Shown here piece after piece: positions 55,340 through 64,000 of a DNA stretch of 64,000 nt. The position numbers and the translations under genes are program-made. The notes below the pieces were generated by a model. That model was not told the origin of the DNA. It ran no database searches and saw only the letters and a list, made by a program, of their open reading frames with translations. The stretch's first letter is position 1; every line of letters begins with the position of its first letter. Source of the stretch: Thermosediminibacterales bacterium (GTDB lineage Bacteria > Bacillota > Thermosediminibacteria > Koleobacterales > JARRCM01); NCBI GenBank assembly GCA_029982205.1, contig JARRCM010000007.1:1-64000 (forward strand), written 5' to 3'.

Positions 55340-55358
55340 ACAGCGTCACCTCCTCATG

Positions 55359-55940
55359 TTACATTGGAATTAAACCTGAAAATCCCATAAAAGCCATCGA
55401 CATAAGACCAGCTATTATTAATGTTATTGCTGCACCCTGTAAGGGTTTGGGAACATCAGCAAACTGAAGCTCTTCCCTTATTCCGGCCATCATGGTAATA
55501 GCCAGAGTAAAGCCAGCTCCTGCTCCAAAGCTGAATGCAATACTTTCAATAAACGAATACTGTTTAATAGCTATTAAAAGTGCCAAACCCAGAATAGCAC
55601 AGTTGGTGGTTATAAGCGGCAAAAATATCCCCAGGGCCTGATAAAGGGCCGGGCTTGTTTTTTGTATTACCATCTCAACAAGCTGAACCAGAGAAGCTAT
55701 AACAAGAATAAACGCAACATACTGCAGAAATCTTTCAGCACCAAAGGGCACCAAGATATAATTCTGTATCAACCATGAAGCAACCCCTGAAAGGGTCATT
55801 ACAAATGTCGTGGCAATACCCATGCTGAAAGCAGTTTCAACCTTTTTAGAAACACCCAAAAACGGACATATACCCAAGAATCTAGCTAAAACAAAGTTGT
55901 TTACGAGAACAGAACCTATAAAAAGCAGTAGAGCTTCCAT
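55359..55940 (-). CDS. rnfA: Rnf complex membrane subunit RnfA
   Basis: A 193-residue protein with six helices: [40 protein letters not shown] and [14 protein letters not shown]. It carries the paired cysteine sites that form the intramembrane iron site with RnfE. Confidence 0.97.
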   Translation of the reverse strand: MEALLLFIGSVLVNNFVLARFLGICPFLGVSKKVETAFSMGIATTFVMTLSGVASWLIQNYILVPFGAERFLQYVAFILVIASLVQLVEMVIQKTSPALYQALGIFLPLITTNCAILGLALLIAIKQYSFIESIAFSFGAGAGFTLAITMMAGIREELQFADVPKPLQGAAITLIIAGLMSMAFMGFSGLIPM

Positions 55941-55970
55941 CTAATCATCAACCCTCCTCATTATTGGGCA

Positions 55971-56564
55971 TCAAGCAGTTTTTCTTGTGAATGTATTCAT
56001 CAAACCTACTATTATCCCGAGTGTTATGAACGCCCCGGGAGGCAGAACAAATATCAGAAACGGCGTAAACCACTCACCTAATACTCTGAAACCGAATATG
56101 CTCCCCATACCCAGAACTTCCCTTATAATGCTCAGGAATGTTAATGCCCAGGTGAACCCAAGCCCCATACCCAGAGCATCAAAGAAAGAACGGGTTACGG
56201 TGTTTTTAGATGCAAACGCTTCAGCCCTTCCTAAAATCAAACAGTTAACCACGATAAGGGGAACGAAAAGCCCCAAAACCGCATGAATATCTGGAAAATA
56301 GGCTGCAAGAACTAAATCTGCTATAGTAACAAAAGTGGCTATGACAACAATATAGCACGGTATTCTAACTTTAGATGGTATCAAGTTCTTTATCAATGAA
56401 ATTATTGTACTTGAACAAACCAAAACAAAAAGCGTAGCAAGTCCCATGGCAACCCCGTTAATGGCTGCATTAGTTACAGCTAAAACAGGGCACATTCCTA
56501 TAAGTAATCTAAAAGTAGGGTTCTCTTCCCAGAGGCCTTTAATAAAGTCCTTCCAGATTTTCAT
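55971..56564 (-). CDS. rnfE: Rnf complex membrane subunit RnfE
   Basis: A 197-residue six-helix protein, paralogous to RnfA with inverted topology: NPTFRLLIGMCPVLAVTNAA, GLFVPLIVVNCLILGRAEAF and FDALGMGLGFTWAL. It keeps the conserved cysteines. Its start overlaps the rnfG stop. Confidence 0.97.
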   Translation of the reverse strand: MKIWKDFIKGLWEENPTFRLLIGMCPVLAVTNAAINGVAMGLATLFVLVCSSTIISLIKNLIPSKVRIPCYIVVIATFVTIADLVLAAYFPDIHAVLGLFVPLIVVNCLILGRAEAFASKNTVTRSFFDALGMGLGFTWALTFLSIIREVLGMGSIFGFRVLGEWFTPFLIFVLPPGAFITLGIIVGLMNTFTRKTA

Positions 56565-57103
56565 TAATACTCACCCCCAAACACCTGCAAGAATTTTTCC
56601 AGGCTGTCTTTAACACCTTTTGCTACTGCAGTAGAAGAAATTGTTGCACCTGTTATTGCATCTACATCTTCTTTTACTACAAAACCGTCATCAAAGGATT
56701 TTCCCTTAAACTGTTCCTGGAACCAATCTTCCTGAATCCTTGCACCGAGGCCCGGGGTCTCAAGATGGGATAACACAGTCATTCCGGCAAGTTTCTTCTC
56801 TTCCATATCAACTCCTACCATCATAGTGATGATTCCCCCAAATCCACCACTTTTGGCAATAAATGCCATGCCTACTTTATTCCCGTTTTCATCTAAACCC
56901 TCAAATGCGGTAACTCCATCTTTAGAAACTTCTTTAAAGCTTTTTGCCCCAGGAATTACTTTTATAATAGCAGCTTCTTGTTTCCTTAAAGCGTTTTCAT
57001 TTATTTTTGGTATTGTAACTTTGTAAGTTTGAGCCAACACTGCACCTGAAAACAGTGAAATAATCATTAAAACAACAACCATACGTATATATTCTCTACG
57101 CAT
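56564..57103 (-). CDS. rnfG: Rnf complex FMN-binding subunit RnfG
   Basis: A 179-residue single-pass subunit. The covalent FMN threonine is expected in DAITGATISSTAVAKGV. Also present are GGFGGIITMMVGVDMEEKKL and HLETPGLGARIQEDWF. It carries electrons across the membrane. Overlaps rnfD by 8 bases. Confidence 0.96.
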   Translation of the reverse strand: MRREYIRMVVVLMIISLFSGAVLAQTYKVTIPKINENALRKQEAAIIKVIPGAKSFKEVSKDGVTAFEGLDENGNKVGMAFIAKSGGFGGIITMMVGVDMEEKKLAGMTVLSHLETPGLGARIQEDWFQEQFKGKSFDDGFVVKEDVDAITGATISSTAVAKGVKDSLEKFLQVFGGEY

Positions 57104-58022
57104 TTTTCTTCACCTCCCCGAACACTCTCGGACGGGTGTACCTGTTTAAAAGCGGTGTTATACCATTCATAAGCAGAATCGAGTAAGAAGCTCCTTCGGG
57201 ATATCCGCCCCACAGTCTAATAACTACAACAAGGATTCCAGCTCCTATGCCGAATATCCATCTGCCCTTTTTGGTTATAGGTGTTGTTACCATATCAGTA
57301 GCCATAAAGAATGCACCAAGCATCAAACCTCCAGCAAATATGTGGAATATCGGATCTCGTCCAAAAACCGTGGTTAAAACAGCTACCGTGCCAATATAGC
57401 TTAAAGGTATCCTCCAGTCAATATATCCTTTATAAAGCAGGTAACCTGCTCCTATGAGTATAGCCAAAGCTGAAGTCTCTCCAATAGTCCCTCCGATTTT
57501 TCCAATAAATAGACTCCAGTAATCTGTGGGAATGCCTTCAAGTTTCATCAGTCCAAGTGGGGTAGCTGTAGTTGTAGCATCTACAGGGCTTAACCATGTA
57601 GTCATGGCAACCGGAAAAGATGCTACTAAAAACGCCCTTCCCACAAGTGCCGGGTTAAAAGGATTATGCCCTAATCCACCAAAAATCTGTTTGCCCAGAA
57701 TAATCGCTACAACTGTTCCCACTACAGCCATCCATGCAGGCAGCCCCGGCGGCAGGTTTAAAGCCAGAAGCAGCCCTGTAATCACGGCACTGCCATCTTT
57801 TATTGTAACAGGGTAATTTCGCGCTTTTTGAAACAAAGCTTCAGTTAAAACCGCAGTAATTACACATGTAACAATAAGTAAAAGTGCATGTAAGCCAAAA
57901 TAGTATACTCCCATTATTGAAGCTGGAAGCAGGGCTATTATCACCCCGTACATTATCTTTTCTACCGAATCATCATCAAAAATATGAGGTGATGATGTTA
58001 TGACAAGCTTGTCATTTTCCAT
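57096..58022 (-). CDS. rnfD: Rnf complex membrane subunit RnfD
   Basis: A 308-residue membrane subunit with about nine helices: SSPHIFDDDSVEKIMYGV, DGSAVITGLLLALNLPP, GLGHNPFNPALVGRAFL, VDATTTATPLGLMK (probable covalent FMN threonine region) and ATDMVTTPITKKGRWIFG. It forms the membrane electron path with RnfG and RnfB. Confidence 0.96.
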   Translation of the reverse strand: MENDKLVITSSPHIFDDDSVEKIMYGVIIALLPASIMGVYYFGLHALLLIVTCVITAVLTEALFQKARNYPVTIKDGSAVITGLLLALNLPPGLPAWMAVVGTVVAIILGKQIFGGLGHNPFNPALVGRAFLVASFPVAMTTWLSPVDATTTATPLGLMKLEGIPTDYWSLFIGKIGGTIGETSALAILIGAGYLLYKGYIDWRIPLSYIGTVAVLTTVFGRDPIFHIFAGGLMLGAFFMATDMVTTPITKKGRWIFGIGAGILVVVIRLWGGYPEGASYSILLMNGITPLLNRYTRPRVFGEVKKNA

Positions 58023-58042
58023 TAATCTCCCCTCCCTGCTGG

Positions 58043-59362
58043 TTATTTCTTCTTACGTTTAGCAATTATTTGAGATTTGGCAAGCCTTATTCTTTGAACC
58101 AATGGTATCTTTGCCGGGCAGACAAAGGAACATGATCCACATTCAATACAGTCTAAAGCATTATATTCTTCTGCTTCATCCCACATGGCCTTTTCAGAGA
58201 AATGTGCCAATCGAGTTGGAAGCAGATATGCAGGACATGCATCAACACATCGTGCACACTTTATACATGGTCTTGGTTCAAACATTTTTGCATCCTGTTT
58301 TGTCAGCACAAGTATTCCCGATGTCCCTTTAATCACAGGAACTTCAACAGAAGACTGAGCAAGTCCCATCATGGGACCTCCCATTATAACCTTACCGGGA
58401 GTTCCGTTAAAACCTCCGCATTGTTCTATTACCTCTTTAAAAGGTGTCCCGATTCTCACTAACATGTTTTTAGGTTGTTTTACTCCACTTCCTGTCACAG
58501 TTAAAACTCTTTCAATCAAGGGCATACCTGTCTTAATAGCTGTTGCAATAGCATTAGTTGTACCCACATTCTGTACTACCGCACCGACTTCCATGGGAAG
58601 GCCGCCTGAAGGAACCTCTCTTCCGGTTATAGCATAAATCAACTGTTTCTCTCCACCCTGTGGGTACTTTGTACGGAGAACCACAACTTTGATATTGTTC
58701 TCTTGTTCTGCTAATTTTGAAAGTTTTTCTATGGCATCAGGTTTATTATCCTCTATCCCGATGTAGCCATTTTCAACCCCAAGGGCCTTCATTATTGCTT
58801 TTAAGCCAAATATAATATTTTCTGGTTTTTCCAGCATCAAACGGTGGTCTGCCGTTAAATACGGCTCACATTCTGCTCCGTTGATAATTACAGTATCAAT
58901 TTTTTTATCAGGGGGTGGAGAAAGTTTAACCTGTGTAGGGAATGTAGCACCACCCATTCCAACTATACCCGATTCACGGATAAGGTTTTTAATATCATCA
59001 GCTGTAAGTGAATCAAGGTCCCCGTAAGGTTTTACACCTTCAAATACCTCATCCTTGCCATCTGATTCTATAACTACAGATAACACATCACTGCCAATGG
59101 GATGAGGATGAGTTTCAATTGCTACAACCTTACCTGAAACACTGGAGTGAACAGGGGCAGATACAAATCCTTTTGGTTCACCAATTTTTTGGCCAACCTT
59201 TATGTTATCCCCCACGCTGACCACTGGCTCACAGGGGGCTCCAATATGTTGCTGTAATGGAATAATTACTTTTTCTGGCAGCCTAGCCTTCTCTATAGGC
59301 TTATCTTTAGTAAACTTGGCATGAGGAGGGTGCACACCTCCCTTAAAGGTTTTAATGTTCAT
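58043..59362 (-). CDS. rnfC: Rnf complex NADH-facing subunit RnfC
   Basis: A 439-residue peripheral subunit that exchanges electrons with NADH. It opens IKTFKGGVHPPHAK, has GAECEPYLTADHRLMLEKPE (flavin/NADH region), an SLBB domain and two 4Fe-4S motifs CIKCARCVDACP and CIECGSCSFVCP. The start was set at MNIKTFKGG, following AAAGGAAGTG; the eight extra residues of the ORF track precede it. First gene of the rnf operon. Confidence 0.96.
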   Translation of the reverse strand: MNIKTFKGGVHPPHAKFTKDKPIEKARLPEKVIIPLQQHIGAPCEPVVSVGDNIKVGQKIGEPKGFVSAPVHSSVSGKVVAIETHPHPIGSDVLSVVIESDGKDEVFEGVKPYGDLDSLTADDIKNLIRESGIVGMGGATFPTQVKLSPPPDKKIDTVIINGAECEPYLTADHRLMLEKPENIIFGLKAIMKALGVENGYIGIEDNKPDAIEKLSKLAEQENNIKVVVLRTKYPQGGEKQLIYAITGREVPSGGLPMEVGAVVQNVGTTNAIATAIKTGMPLIERVLTVTGSGVKQPKNMLVRIGTPFKEVIEQCGGFNGTPGKVIMGGPMMGLAQSSVEVPVIKGTSGILVLTKQDAKMFEPRPCIKCARCVDACPAYLLPTRLAHFSEKAMWDEAEEYNALDCIECGSCSFVCPAKIPLVQRIRLAKSQIIAKRKKK

Positions 59363-59494
59363 TTGGCTTGTTTCACTTCCTTTCATAAAAAAATAATCAA
59401 CTTATTGATTATTCGACATAAATTTATTGATTCCTCTATTAAAAAAATGGATTTGATGAGTAAAATCTTTTTAAAAATTTTCACTAAATTTAAA

Positions 59495-59537
59495 TCCACA
59501 AGAACAGCACACACATAAAGCATGCTGCCCTTGTGGA
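59495..59537 (-). other. Long hairpin between the hydrogenase and rnfC
   Basis: TCCACAAG/CTTGTGGA plus an inner CAGCA/TGCTG, separated by a small internal loop. The following bases are T/A-rich but not a clean T run. It may be a leaky terminator of the hydrogenase transcript or a regulatory structure for rnf. No convincing promoter for rnfC was seen in the remaining 130 bases. Confidence 0.5.
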
Positions 59538-59564
59538 TAAATAAATGTTTCGATTGTTTTAAAT

Positions 59565-61292
59565 TTATGATTTTGTATATTTCCCCCTTGGGGCATAACA
59601 AGTATGAAGCAGGTGATGTGATTTTTCCTGCAGAGGTGCTCCTAAAAACTCCTGATATAAACGTTTTATCGCTGGATTCTCATGAGATTTTCTTAACTTC
59701 ATGCCCTTATCAACTTCGTATATGGCTTTTATTCGTCTTTCGCGGATTTCTGTGTTTGTAGGAATCGGCTGACCTCCTCCTCCAATACATCCGCCGGGAC
59801 AAGCCATTATTTCTATAAAGTGGTAATCCGCTTCCCCTCTTTTTACTGCCTCTAAGACTTCCCTTGCATTGCTCAAACCATGAGCCACAGCAACTTTTAC
59901 AGTGATACCAGGAAGTTCTACCTGAGCCTCCTTAACTCCTTTAAGACCCCTAACATCTATAAAATCAAGGCTTTTCAGTTCTTCACCTGTAACAACCTCA
60001 TAAACAGTCCTAAGAGCGGCCTCCATTACGCCTCCGGTAGCTCCAAATATGGCACCGGCCCCTGTGGAAATCCCCAATGGCGCATCATACTCTTCTGATT
60101 CAAGGGTATCAAAATTGATTCCTGCCTGTTTTATCATCTTGGCAAGTTCCCGGGTGGTTAATGATACATCTACATCCAAATATTCGCTGTCAACCATTTC
60201 CGGGCGCTGACATTCAAACTTTTTAGCTGTACACGGCATTATTGAAACAACAAACATGTTCTTAGGGTCTATTCGGTTTTTGTGAGCATAGTAAGTTTTG
60301 GCAAGGGCCCCGAACATCTGCTGTGGAGACTTACATGTGGAGAGGTTTTCTAAAAACTCGGGATAGTGGTGTTCACAGAACTTTATCCATCCCGGGCTGC
60401 ATGAAGTAATCAAAGGAAGTTTGCCTCCATTTTTCAGTCTGTCTAAAAACTCATGGCCTTCTTCCATAATCGTAAGGTCAGCCGCAAAGTCAGTGTCAAA
60501 CACCTTATCGAAACCCAGCCTGCGAAGGGCTGCTACCATCTGCCCCACAACAATGCTCCCGGGCGGAAGCCCCAATGCTTCTCCTAATGTCACCCTGATA
60601 GCAGGAGCTGTTTGAACAACCACATGCTTGTTTGGATCTTCAATAGCCTTCCATACCCTATCGATATCTTCATGTTCATGGAGTGCCCCTGTGGGGCATG
60701 CCAATACACATTGACCACACAGGCTGCAGGGTTCATCTGCCAGCAGTGCGCCGTAAGCAGGACCTATAAAGGTATTAAATCCCCTCTCATTGGGAAAGAG
60801 TATTCCCACATTCTGAATCTCATTACATACACTTACACATCTCCTACATAATATACATTTATTGGGGTCTCTTACTATTGAGGGTGTTGAAGTATCAATA
60901 TAACTTTCGGTTTTTTCTCCCTGGTAGCCCACTTCTCTAATACCCAGGTTTTCTGCTAATGTTTGGAGTTCACAATTTCCGTTTCTTACACATGTCAAAC
61001 ACTCAAAAGGATGGTCTGAGAGAATGAGTTCTAAAATCTTTTTTCGGGCTTTTCGAACAAAAGGTGTATTGGTTTTGACAACCATCCCTTCCGCTGCAGG
61101 TGTCACACAAGCCGCTTGTAAAGTTTTTGCTCCTTCTACTTCAACTACGCACATACGGCATGCCCCAACCTTGTTTATTTCCTTGAGGTAACAGAGTGTT
61201 GGAATTTTAATTCCGGCTTTTTCAGCGGCCTCTAGTATAGTAGCTCCTTCTTCTACTTTCACTTTCTGGTTATTTATATTAAGGCTTATCAT
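59565..61292 (-). CDS. hydA: NADH-dependent [FeFe]-hydrogenase catalytic subunit (group A, HydA/HndD type)
   Basis: A 575-residue catalytic subunit. N-terminal 2Fe-2S domain (GIKIPTLCYLKEINKVGACRMC), a His-ligated cluster site (HPFECLTCVRNGNCEL), two 4Fe-4S pairs (CILCRRCVSVC, CSLCGQCVLACP), then the H-cluster motifs TSCSPGWIKFCE, MPCTAKKFECQRPE and MACPGGCIGGGGQP. It makes or uses H2, likely in an electron-confurcating complex with the NuoF-like subunit encoded just upstream. Confidence 0.96.
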   Translation of the reverse strand: MISLNINNQKVKVEEGATILEAAEKAGIKIPTLCYLKEINKVGACRMCVVEVEGAKTLQAACVTPAAEGMVVKTNTPFVRKARKKILELILSDHPFECLTCVRNGNCELQTLAENLGIREVGYQGEKTESYIDTSTPSIVRDPNKCILCRRCVSVCNEIQNVGILFPNERGFNTFIGPAYGALLADEPCSLCGQCVLACPTGALHEHEDIDRVWKAIEDPNKHVVVQTAPAIRVTLGEALGLPPGSIVVGQMVAALRRLGFDKVFDTDFAADLTIMEEGHEFLDRLKNGGKLPLITSCSPGWIKFCEHHYPEFLENLSTCKSPQQMFGALAKTYYAHKNRIDPKNMFVVSIMPCTAKKFECQRPEMVDSEYLDVDVSLTTRELAKMIKQAGINFDTLESEEYDAPLGISTGAGAIFGATGGVMEAALRTVYEVVTGEELKSLDFIDVRGLKGVKEAQVELPGITVKVAVAHGLSNAREVLEAVKRGEADYHFIEIMACPGGCIGGGGQPIPTNTEIRERRIKAIYEVDKGMKLRKSHENPAIKRLYQEFLGAPLQEKSHHLLHTCYAPRGKYTKS

Positions 61293-61309
61293 ACCTAATT
61301 CACACTCCT

Positions 61310-64000
61310 TTAATCTTTTATATCACATCGGAGGCAGCGGCTAGCTTCATATAAAGCATCCTCTTCACTAAAACACAACTCAACTTCGGAAAATCCCTGT
61401 AGCCGTTCTGCAACAGGTAAACAGCCGGCTTCTCGTCTCAACATATGTTCTTCATTAATGACATGTTCTGTTTTTCTCTTGATATTCTTAACTCTGTCAT
61501 TATAGCGCCGTCTGGCATCTCCACCAAGGTATTCATCTATTGCCAGCGCGGCTTTTCTTCCATGGGCAATGGCTTCTATTACAGTTGCCGGTCCGTTAAC
61601 ACAGTCCCCACCGGCAAAAATCCCTGGAACATTCGTCATCATGGATTCTTCTTCAACTTTTAGAGTTCCGTTTTTGTTAAATTGACAACTTGTTTTTATA
61701 GACTCTATATCAGGTTTTTGACCGATAGCCGCTATTACTGTATCAACATCTATTTTGAAATTTGATTCAGGAATTCTTACAGGTCTACGCCTTCCGCTCT
61801 TATCAAAATCTCCGGGCATCATTTTAATACATTCCATAGCAACAAGTCTGCCGTTTTCGCCGATGAACCTTTCCGGCGCAGTCATAAAGTGTATTTTAAC
61901 ACCTTCCTTTTCTGCCTCCTCAATTTCATTTTTATCAGCGGGCATATCATCTCTTTGCCTTCGATAAAATATATGAACTTCGCCTGCCCCTAAACGCAAA
62001 GCCGACCGCGCAGAATCAATTGCCACATTGCCCCCTCCGATTACCGCAACCTTATTACCAACCTCTACCTTCTCTCCCAAATTTAAACTTCTTAAAAACG
62101 CTGCTCCATGGTAAACCCCTTCAAGCATCTCGCCTTCAATACCCAATTTTAAGTCCTGATGTGCGCCTATGCTGATAAAAACAGCATCATAATTTTCCTT
62201 CAGGTCTTCTATGGTTAAATCTTTTCCAATTGGAATATTTGTTTTAATTTCTACACCAAAACTCTCTATTTGTTTTATCTCAGACATCAAGAGTTTCTTG
62301 GGAAGCCTGTATTCAGGAATTCCTACTGCCAACATACCACCTGCTACCGGCAGGGCTTCATAAACAGTTACTCTATAACCTTCTAAAGCCAGGTAATACG
62401 CTGCAGTAAGACCGGATGGCCCGGATCCAACAACAGCTACCTTTTTCCCGTTATCAGGAAGTTTATCTGTTTTAATTTCTTCAGAGTGTTTTAATTCGTA
62501 ATCTGCCGCAAAACGTTTTAAGGCTCTAATAGCTATAGGTTCATCAATCTGAGCACGTTTACATTTGGCTTCACAAGGGTGATTACATACCCTTCCGCAT
62601 ATTGCAGGCAATGGATTGGTTTCTTTTATTATTGCAACTGATTCTGCATAATTTCCGCTCCGTATTGCATCGATATAGCGTGGCACATCAACCCCGGCAG
62701 GACATGAATTCTGACATGGTGCATTGAATAGAGCTGCACAAACCGAAGCAGGGCATTTTTTATACTTTATATGGGCCTCATACTCATGACGGAAATAACG
62801 AATTGTACTTAATACCGGGTTTGGAGCGGTTTGGCCAAGACCGCAAAGGGCAGTTTCTTTTATTATATTACCTAACTCTTCCAGTTTTTCGATATCCCCT
62901 TCTTCTCCTTCACCCTTTGTAATCCTGTCTAATATTTCAAGCATTCGTTTTGTGCCAAGCCGACAGGGCGCACACTTTCCACAGGATTCGTCCTGAACAA
63001 ATTCCAGGAAAAAGCGTGCAAAATCCACCATACATGTATCTTCATCTACTACGATCAAACCTCCTGACCCCATAATGGTCCCCAATTCTTTAAGGGAATC
63101 ATAGTCTATGGGTGCATTGAGATGTTCTTTAGGAATACATCCTCCCGATGGGCCGCCGGTTTGAGCAGCTTTAAATTTTTTTCCGTTAGGGATACCTCCT
63201 CCGATGTCATAAATGATTTCACCTAATTTAGTCCCCATCGGGACCTCTACAAGCCCTGTGTTATTTATCTTCCCGGCAAGGGCAAACACCTTGGTTCCTT
63301 TACTTTTTTCTGAGCCCAACCGGTTAAACCATTGAGAACCTTTAAGGATTATGACAGGTATGTTGGCAAATGTTTCTACATTATTTATAATCGTGGGTTT
63401 GCCCCAAAGACCTTCATTAGCAGGAAAAGGAGGTTTTGGCCTTGGTTCACCCCGCCTACCTTCTATAGATGCTAATAACGCTGTTTCTTCTCCACAGACA
63501 AATGCGCCGGCACCTACACGTATATCCAGATCAAAATCAAAGCCGGTACCCATGATGTTTCTCCCTAGGAGGCCGTATTCTCTGGCCTTTTGAATTGCAT
63601 GGGTTAAACGACTTACAGCAAGCGGGTATTCAGCTCTTACATAAATATACCCTTGATTAGAACCTATGGCATATCCAGCTATGGCCATTGCCTCAATCAC
63701 ACTATGGGGATCACCTTCAAGGATACTCCGGTCCATAAACGCACCCGGGTCTCCTTCATCAGCATTACAAACGACATATTTCGGATAGCCTTTAGCCTTA
63801 GCGGCAAAACTCCATTTCAGCCCTGTGGGGAAACCTGCGCCCCCGCGGCCGCGTAAACCAGATGCCTTTACTTCTTGGATTACTTCTTCCGGAGACATTT
63901 CAGATAAAACCTTAGCTAGAGCCGAATAACCATCTCTGGAAATATATTCTTCAATTACCATTGGGTCTATCAAACCTGAATTTCTTAAAGCAATTTTTTT
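61310..64000 (-). CDS. NuoF-like hydrogenase subunit fused to a GltD-like flavoprotein domain (partial)
   Basis: The frame is open to the window edge: codons before the ORF-track start ([10 protein letters not shown]) continue the NuoF family, so the 5' end is missing. N-terminal half: the FMN/NADH site [18 protein letters not shown], the SLBB region and the 4Fe-4S motif [16 protein letters not shown]. Second half: a GltD/NfnB-like oxidoreductase, with CNHPCEAKC iron-sulfur cysteines, [40 protein letters not shown] and [15 protein letters not shown]. It ends in a C-terminal cysteine pair ([10 protein letters not shown]). The fusion would let the hydrogenase exchange electrons with two pyridine nucleotide sites. 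18 bases upstream of hydA. Confidence 0.93.
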   Translation of the reverse strand, partial: KKIALRNSGLIDPMVIEEYISRDGYSALAKVLSEMSPEEVIQEVKASGLRGRGGAGFPTGLKWSFAAKAKGYPKYVVCNADEGDPGAFMDRSILEGDPHSVIEAMAIAGYAIGSNQGYIYVRAEYPLAVSRLTHAIQKAREYGLLGRNIMGTGFDFDLDIRVGAGAFVCGEETALLASIEGRRGEPRPKPPFPANEGLWGKPTIINNVETFANIPVIILKGSQWFNRLGSEKSKGTKVFALAGKINNTGLVEVPMGTKLGEIIYDIGGGIPNGKKFKAAQTGGPSGGCIPKEHLNAPIDYDSLKELGTIMGSGGLIVVDEDTCMVDFARFFLEFVQDESCGKCAPCRLGTKRMLEILDRITKGEGEEGDIEKLEELGNIIKETALCGLGQTAPNPVLSTIRYFRHEYEAHIKYKKCPASVCAALFNAPCQNSCPAGVDVPRYIDAIRSGNYAESVAIIKETNPLPAICGRVCNHPCEAKCKRAQIDEPIAIRALKRFAADYELKHSEEIKTDKLPDNGKKVAVVGSGPSGLTAAYYLALEGYRVTVYEALPVAGGMLAVGIPEYRLPKKLLMSEIKQIESFGVEIKTNIPIGKDLTIEDLKENYDAVFISIGAHQDLKLGIEGEMLEGVYHGAAFLRSLNLGEKVEVGNKVAVIGGGNVAIDSARSALRLGAGEVHIFYRRQRDDMPADKNEIEEAEKEGVKIHFMTAPERFIGENGRLVAMECIKMMPGDFDKSGRRRPVRIPESNFKIDVDTVIAAIGQKPDIESIKTSCQFNKNGTLKVEEESMMTNVPGIFAGGDCVNGPATVIEAIAHGRKAALAIDEYLGGDARRRYNDRVKNIKRKTEHVINEEHMLRREAGCLPVAERLQGFSEVELCFSEEDALYEASRCLRCDIKD

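Noticed and set aside
59387-59564. Possible Rex (NADH/NAD sensor) operator upstream of rnfC
   Set aside because: The only candidate (TTAGTGAAAATTTTTAAAA) lacks the inverted TTGTGA/TCACAA symmetry.

Overview
This AT-rich window looks like the chromosome of an anaerobic, endospore-forming Firmicute of the class Clostridia. The evidence is the combination of spo0B, spoIVFA/spoIVFB, ypeB/sleB and ytaF-like genes with an Rnf complex, an [FeFe]-hydrogenase, a selenocysteine pathway and a T-box leader. A thermophilic or syntrophic clostridial lineage (Thermosediminibacterales- or Thermoanaerobacterales-like) would fit, but that is a guess from gene content. Almost all genes are on the minus strand, so the transcriptional order runs from high to low coordinates.

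Layout. 1-4.6 kb: a TRAP-TAXI transporter (binding protein, DUF1850 protein, fused permease) and a hotdog thioesterase. 4.7-11.6 kb: ddl on the plus strand, then a sirtuin and a selD-selA-selB selenocysteine operon in which selD has an in-frame UGA (Sec18), then comEA. 11.7-20.2 kb: leuS behind a leucine T-box leader that contains a complete tRNA-Ala(GGC) gene, then rsfS, a Ca/Na exchanger, a YtaF/MntP-like protein, a DMT transporter, an LCP ligase, yqeK and nadD. 20.3-23.9 kb: obg, a Spo0B-like gene, rpmA, prp and rplU with an L21 leader. 23.9-27.7 kb: an island of small genes, mostly on the plus strand, including four hydrophobic microproteins of 25-29 residues, a methionine-rich protein and a YbaB-like protein. 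Six transcription units in the island have a sigma-K-like sequence upstream (AC, 16-17 bases, CATAnnnT). 27.7-36 kb: ypeB-sleB, rng, a pair of radical-SAM-related genes, spoIVFB-spoIVFA. 36-48.2 kb: rodA, an FtsA-like protein with a beta-rich tail, minEDC, a PBP2 with an EF-hand/dockerin-like insertion, mreDCB, radC, maf and three small membrane genes. 48.3-50.4 kb (plus): a tandem pair of E1/ThiF-like genes, one catalytically degenerate, followed by bioY behind a possible BirA operator. 50.4-54.3 kb: a Cof-type HAD phosphatase, a DUF401 transporter, tRNA-Gln(CTG) and gltX. 54.3-64 kb: rnfCDGEAB preceded by an NADH-dependent [FeFe]-hydrogenase and a NuoF-GltD-like fusion subunit that runs off the window end.

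How they work together. The Rnf complex and the soluble hydrogenase module share ferredoxin and NADH and point to fermentative or syntrophic energy conservation. The spoIVFAB, rng, rplU-prp-rpmA, spo0B and obg genes are a dispersed form of the block that is contiguous in Bacillus subtilis. In this genome the germination genes and the small-protein island lie between its two halves. The mre/min/rodA/PBP2 block is a cell-shape and division-site cluster.

Most notable: (1) the tRNA-Ala gene nested inside the leuS T-box riboswitch; (2) the small-protein island with repeated late-sporulation-like promoters; (3) the paired active and degenerate E1 enzymes; (4) the calcium-loop insertion in PBP2; (5) a Shine-Dalgarno sequence separated from its start codon by a GC-rich hairpin in the TRAP operon. 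All statements come from reading the sequence. No database search was run.
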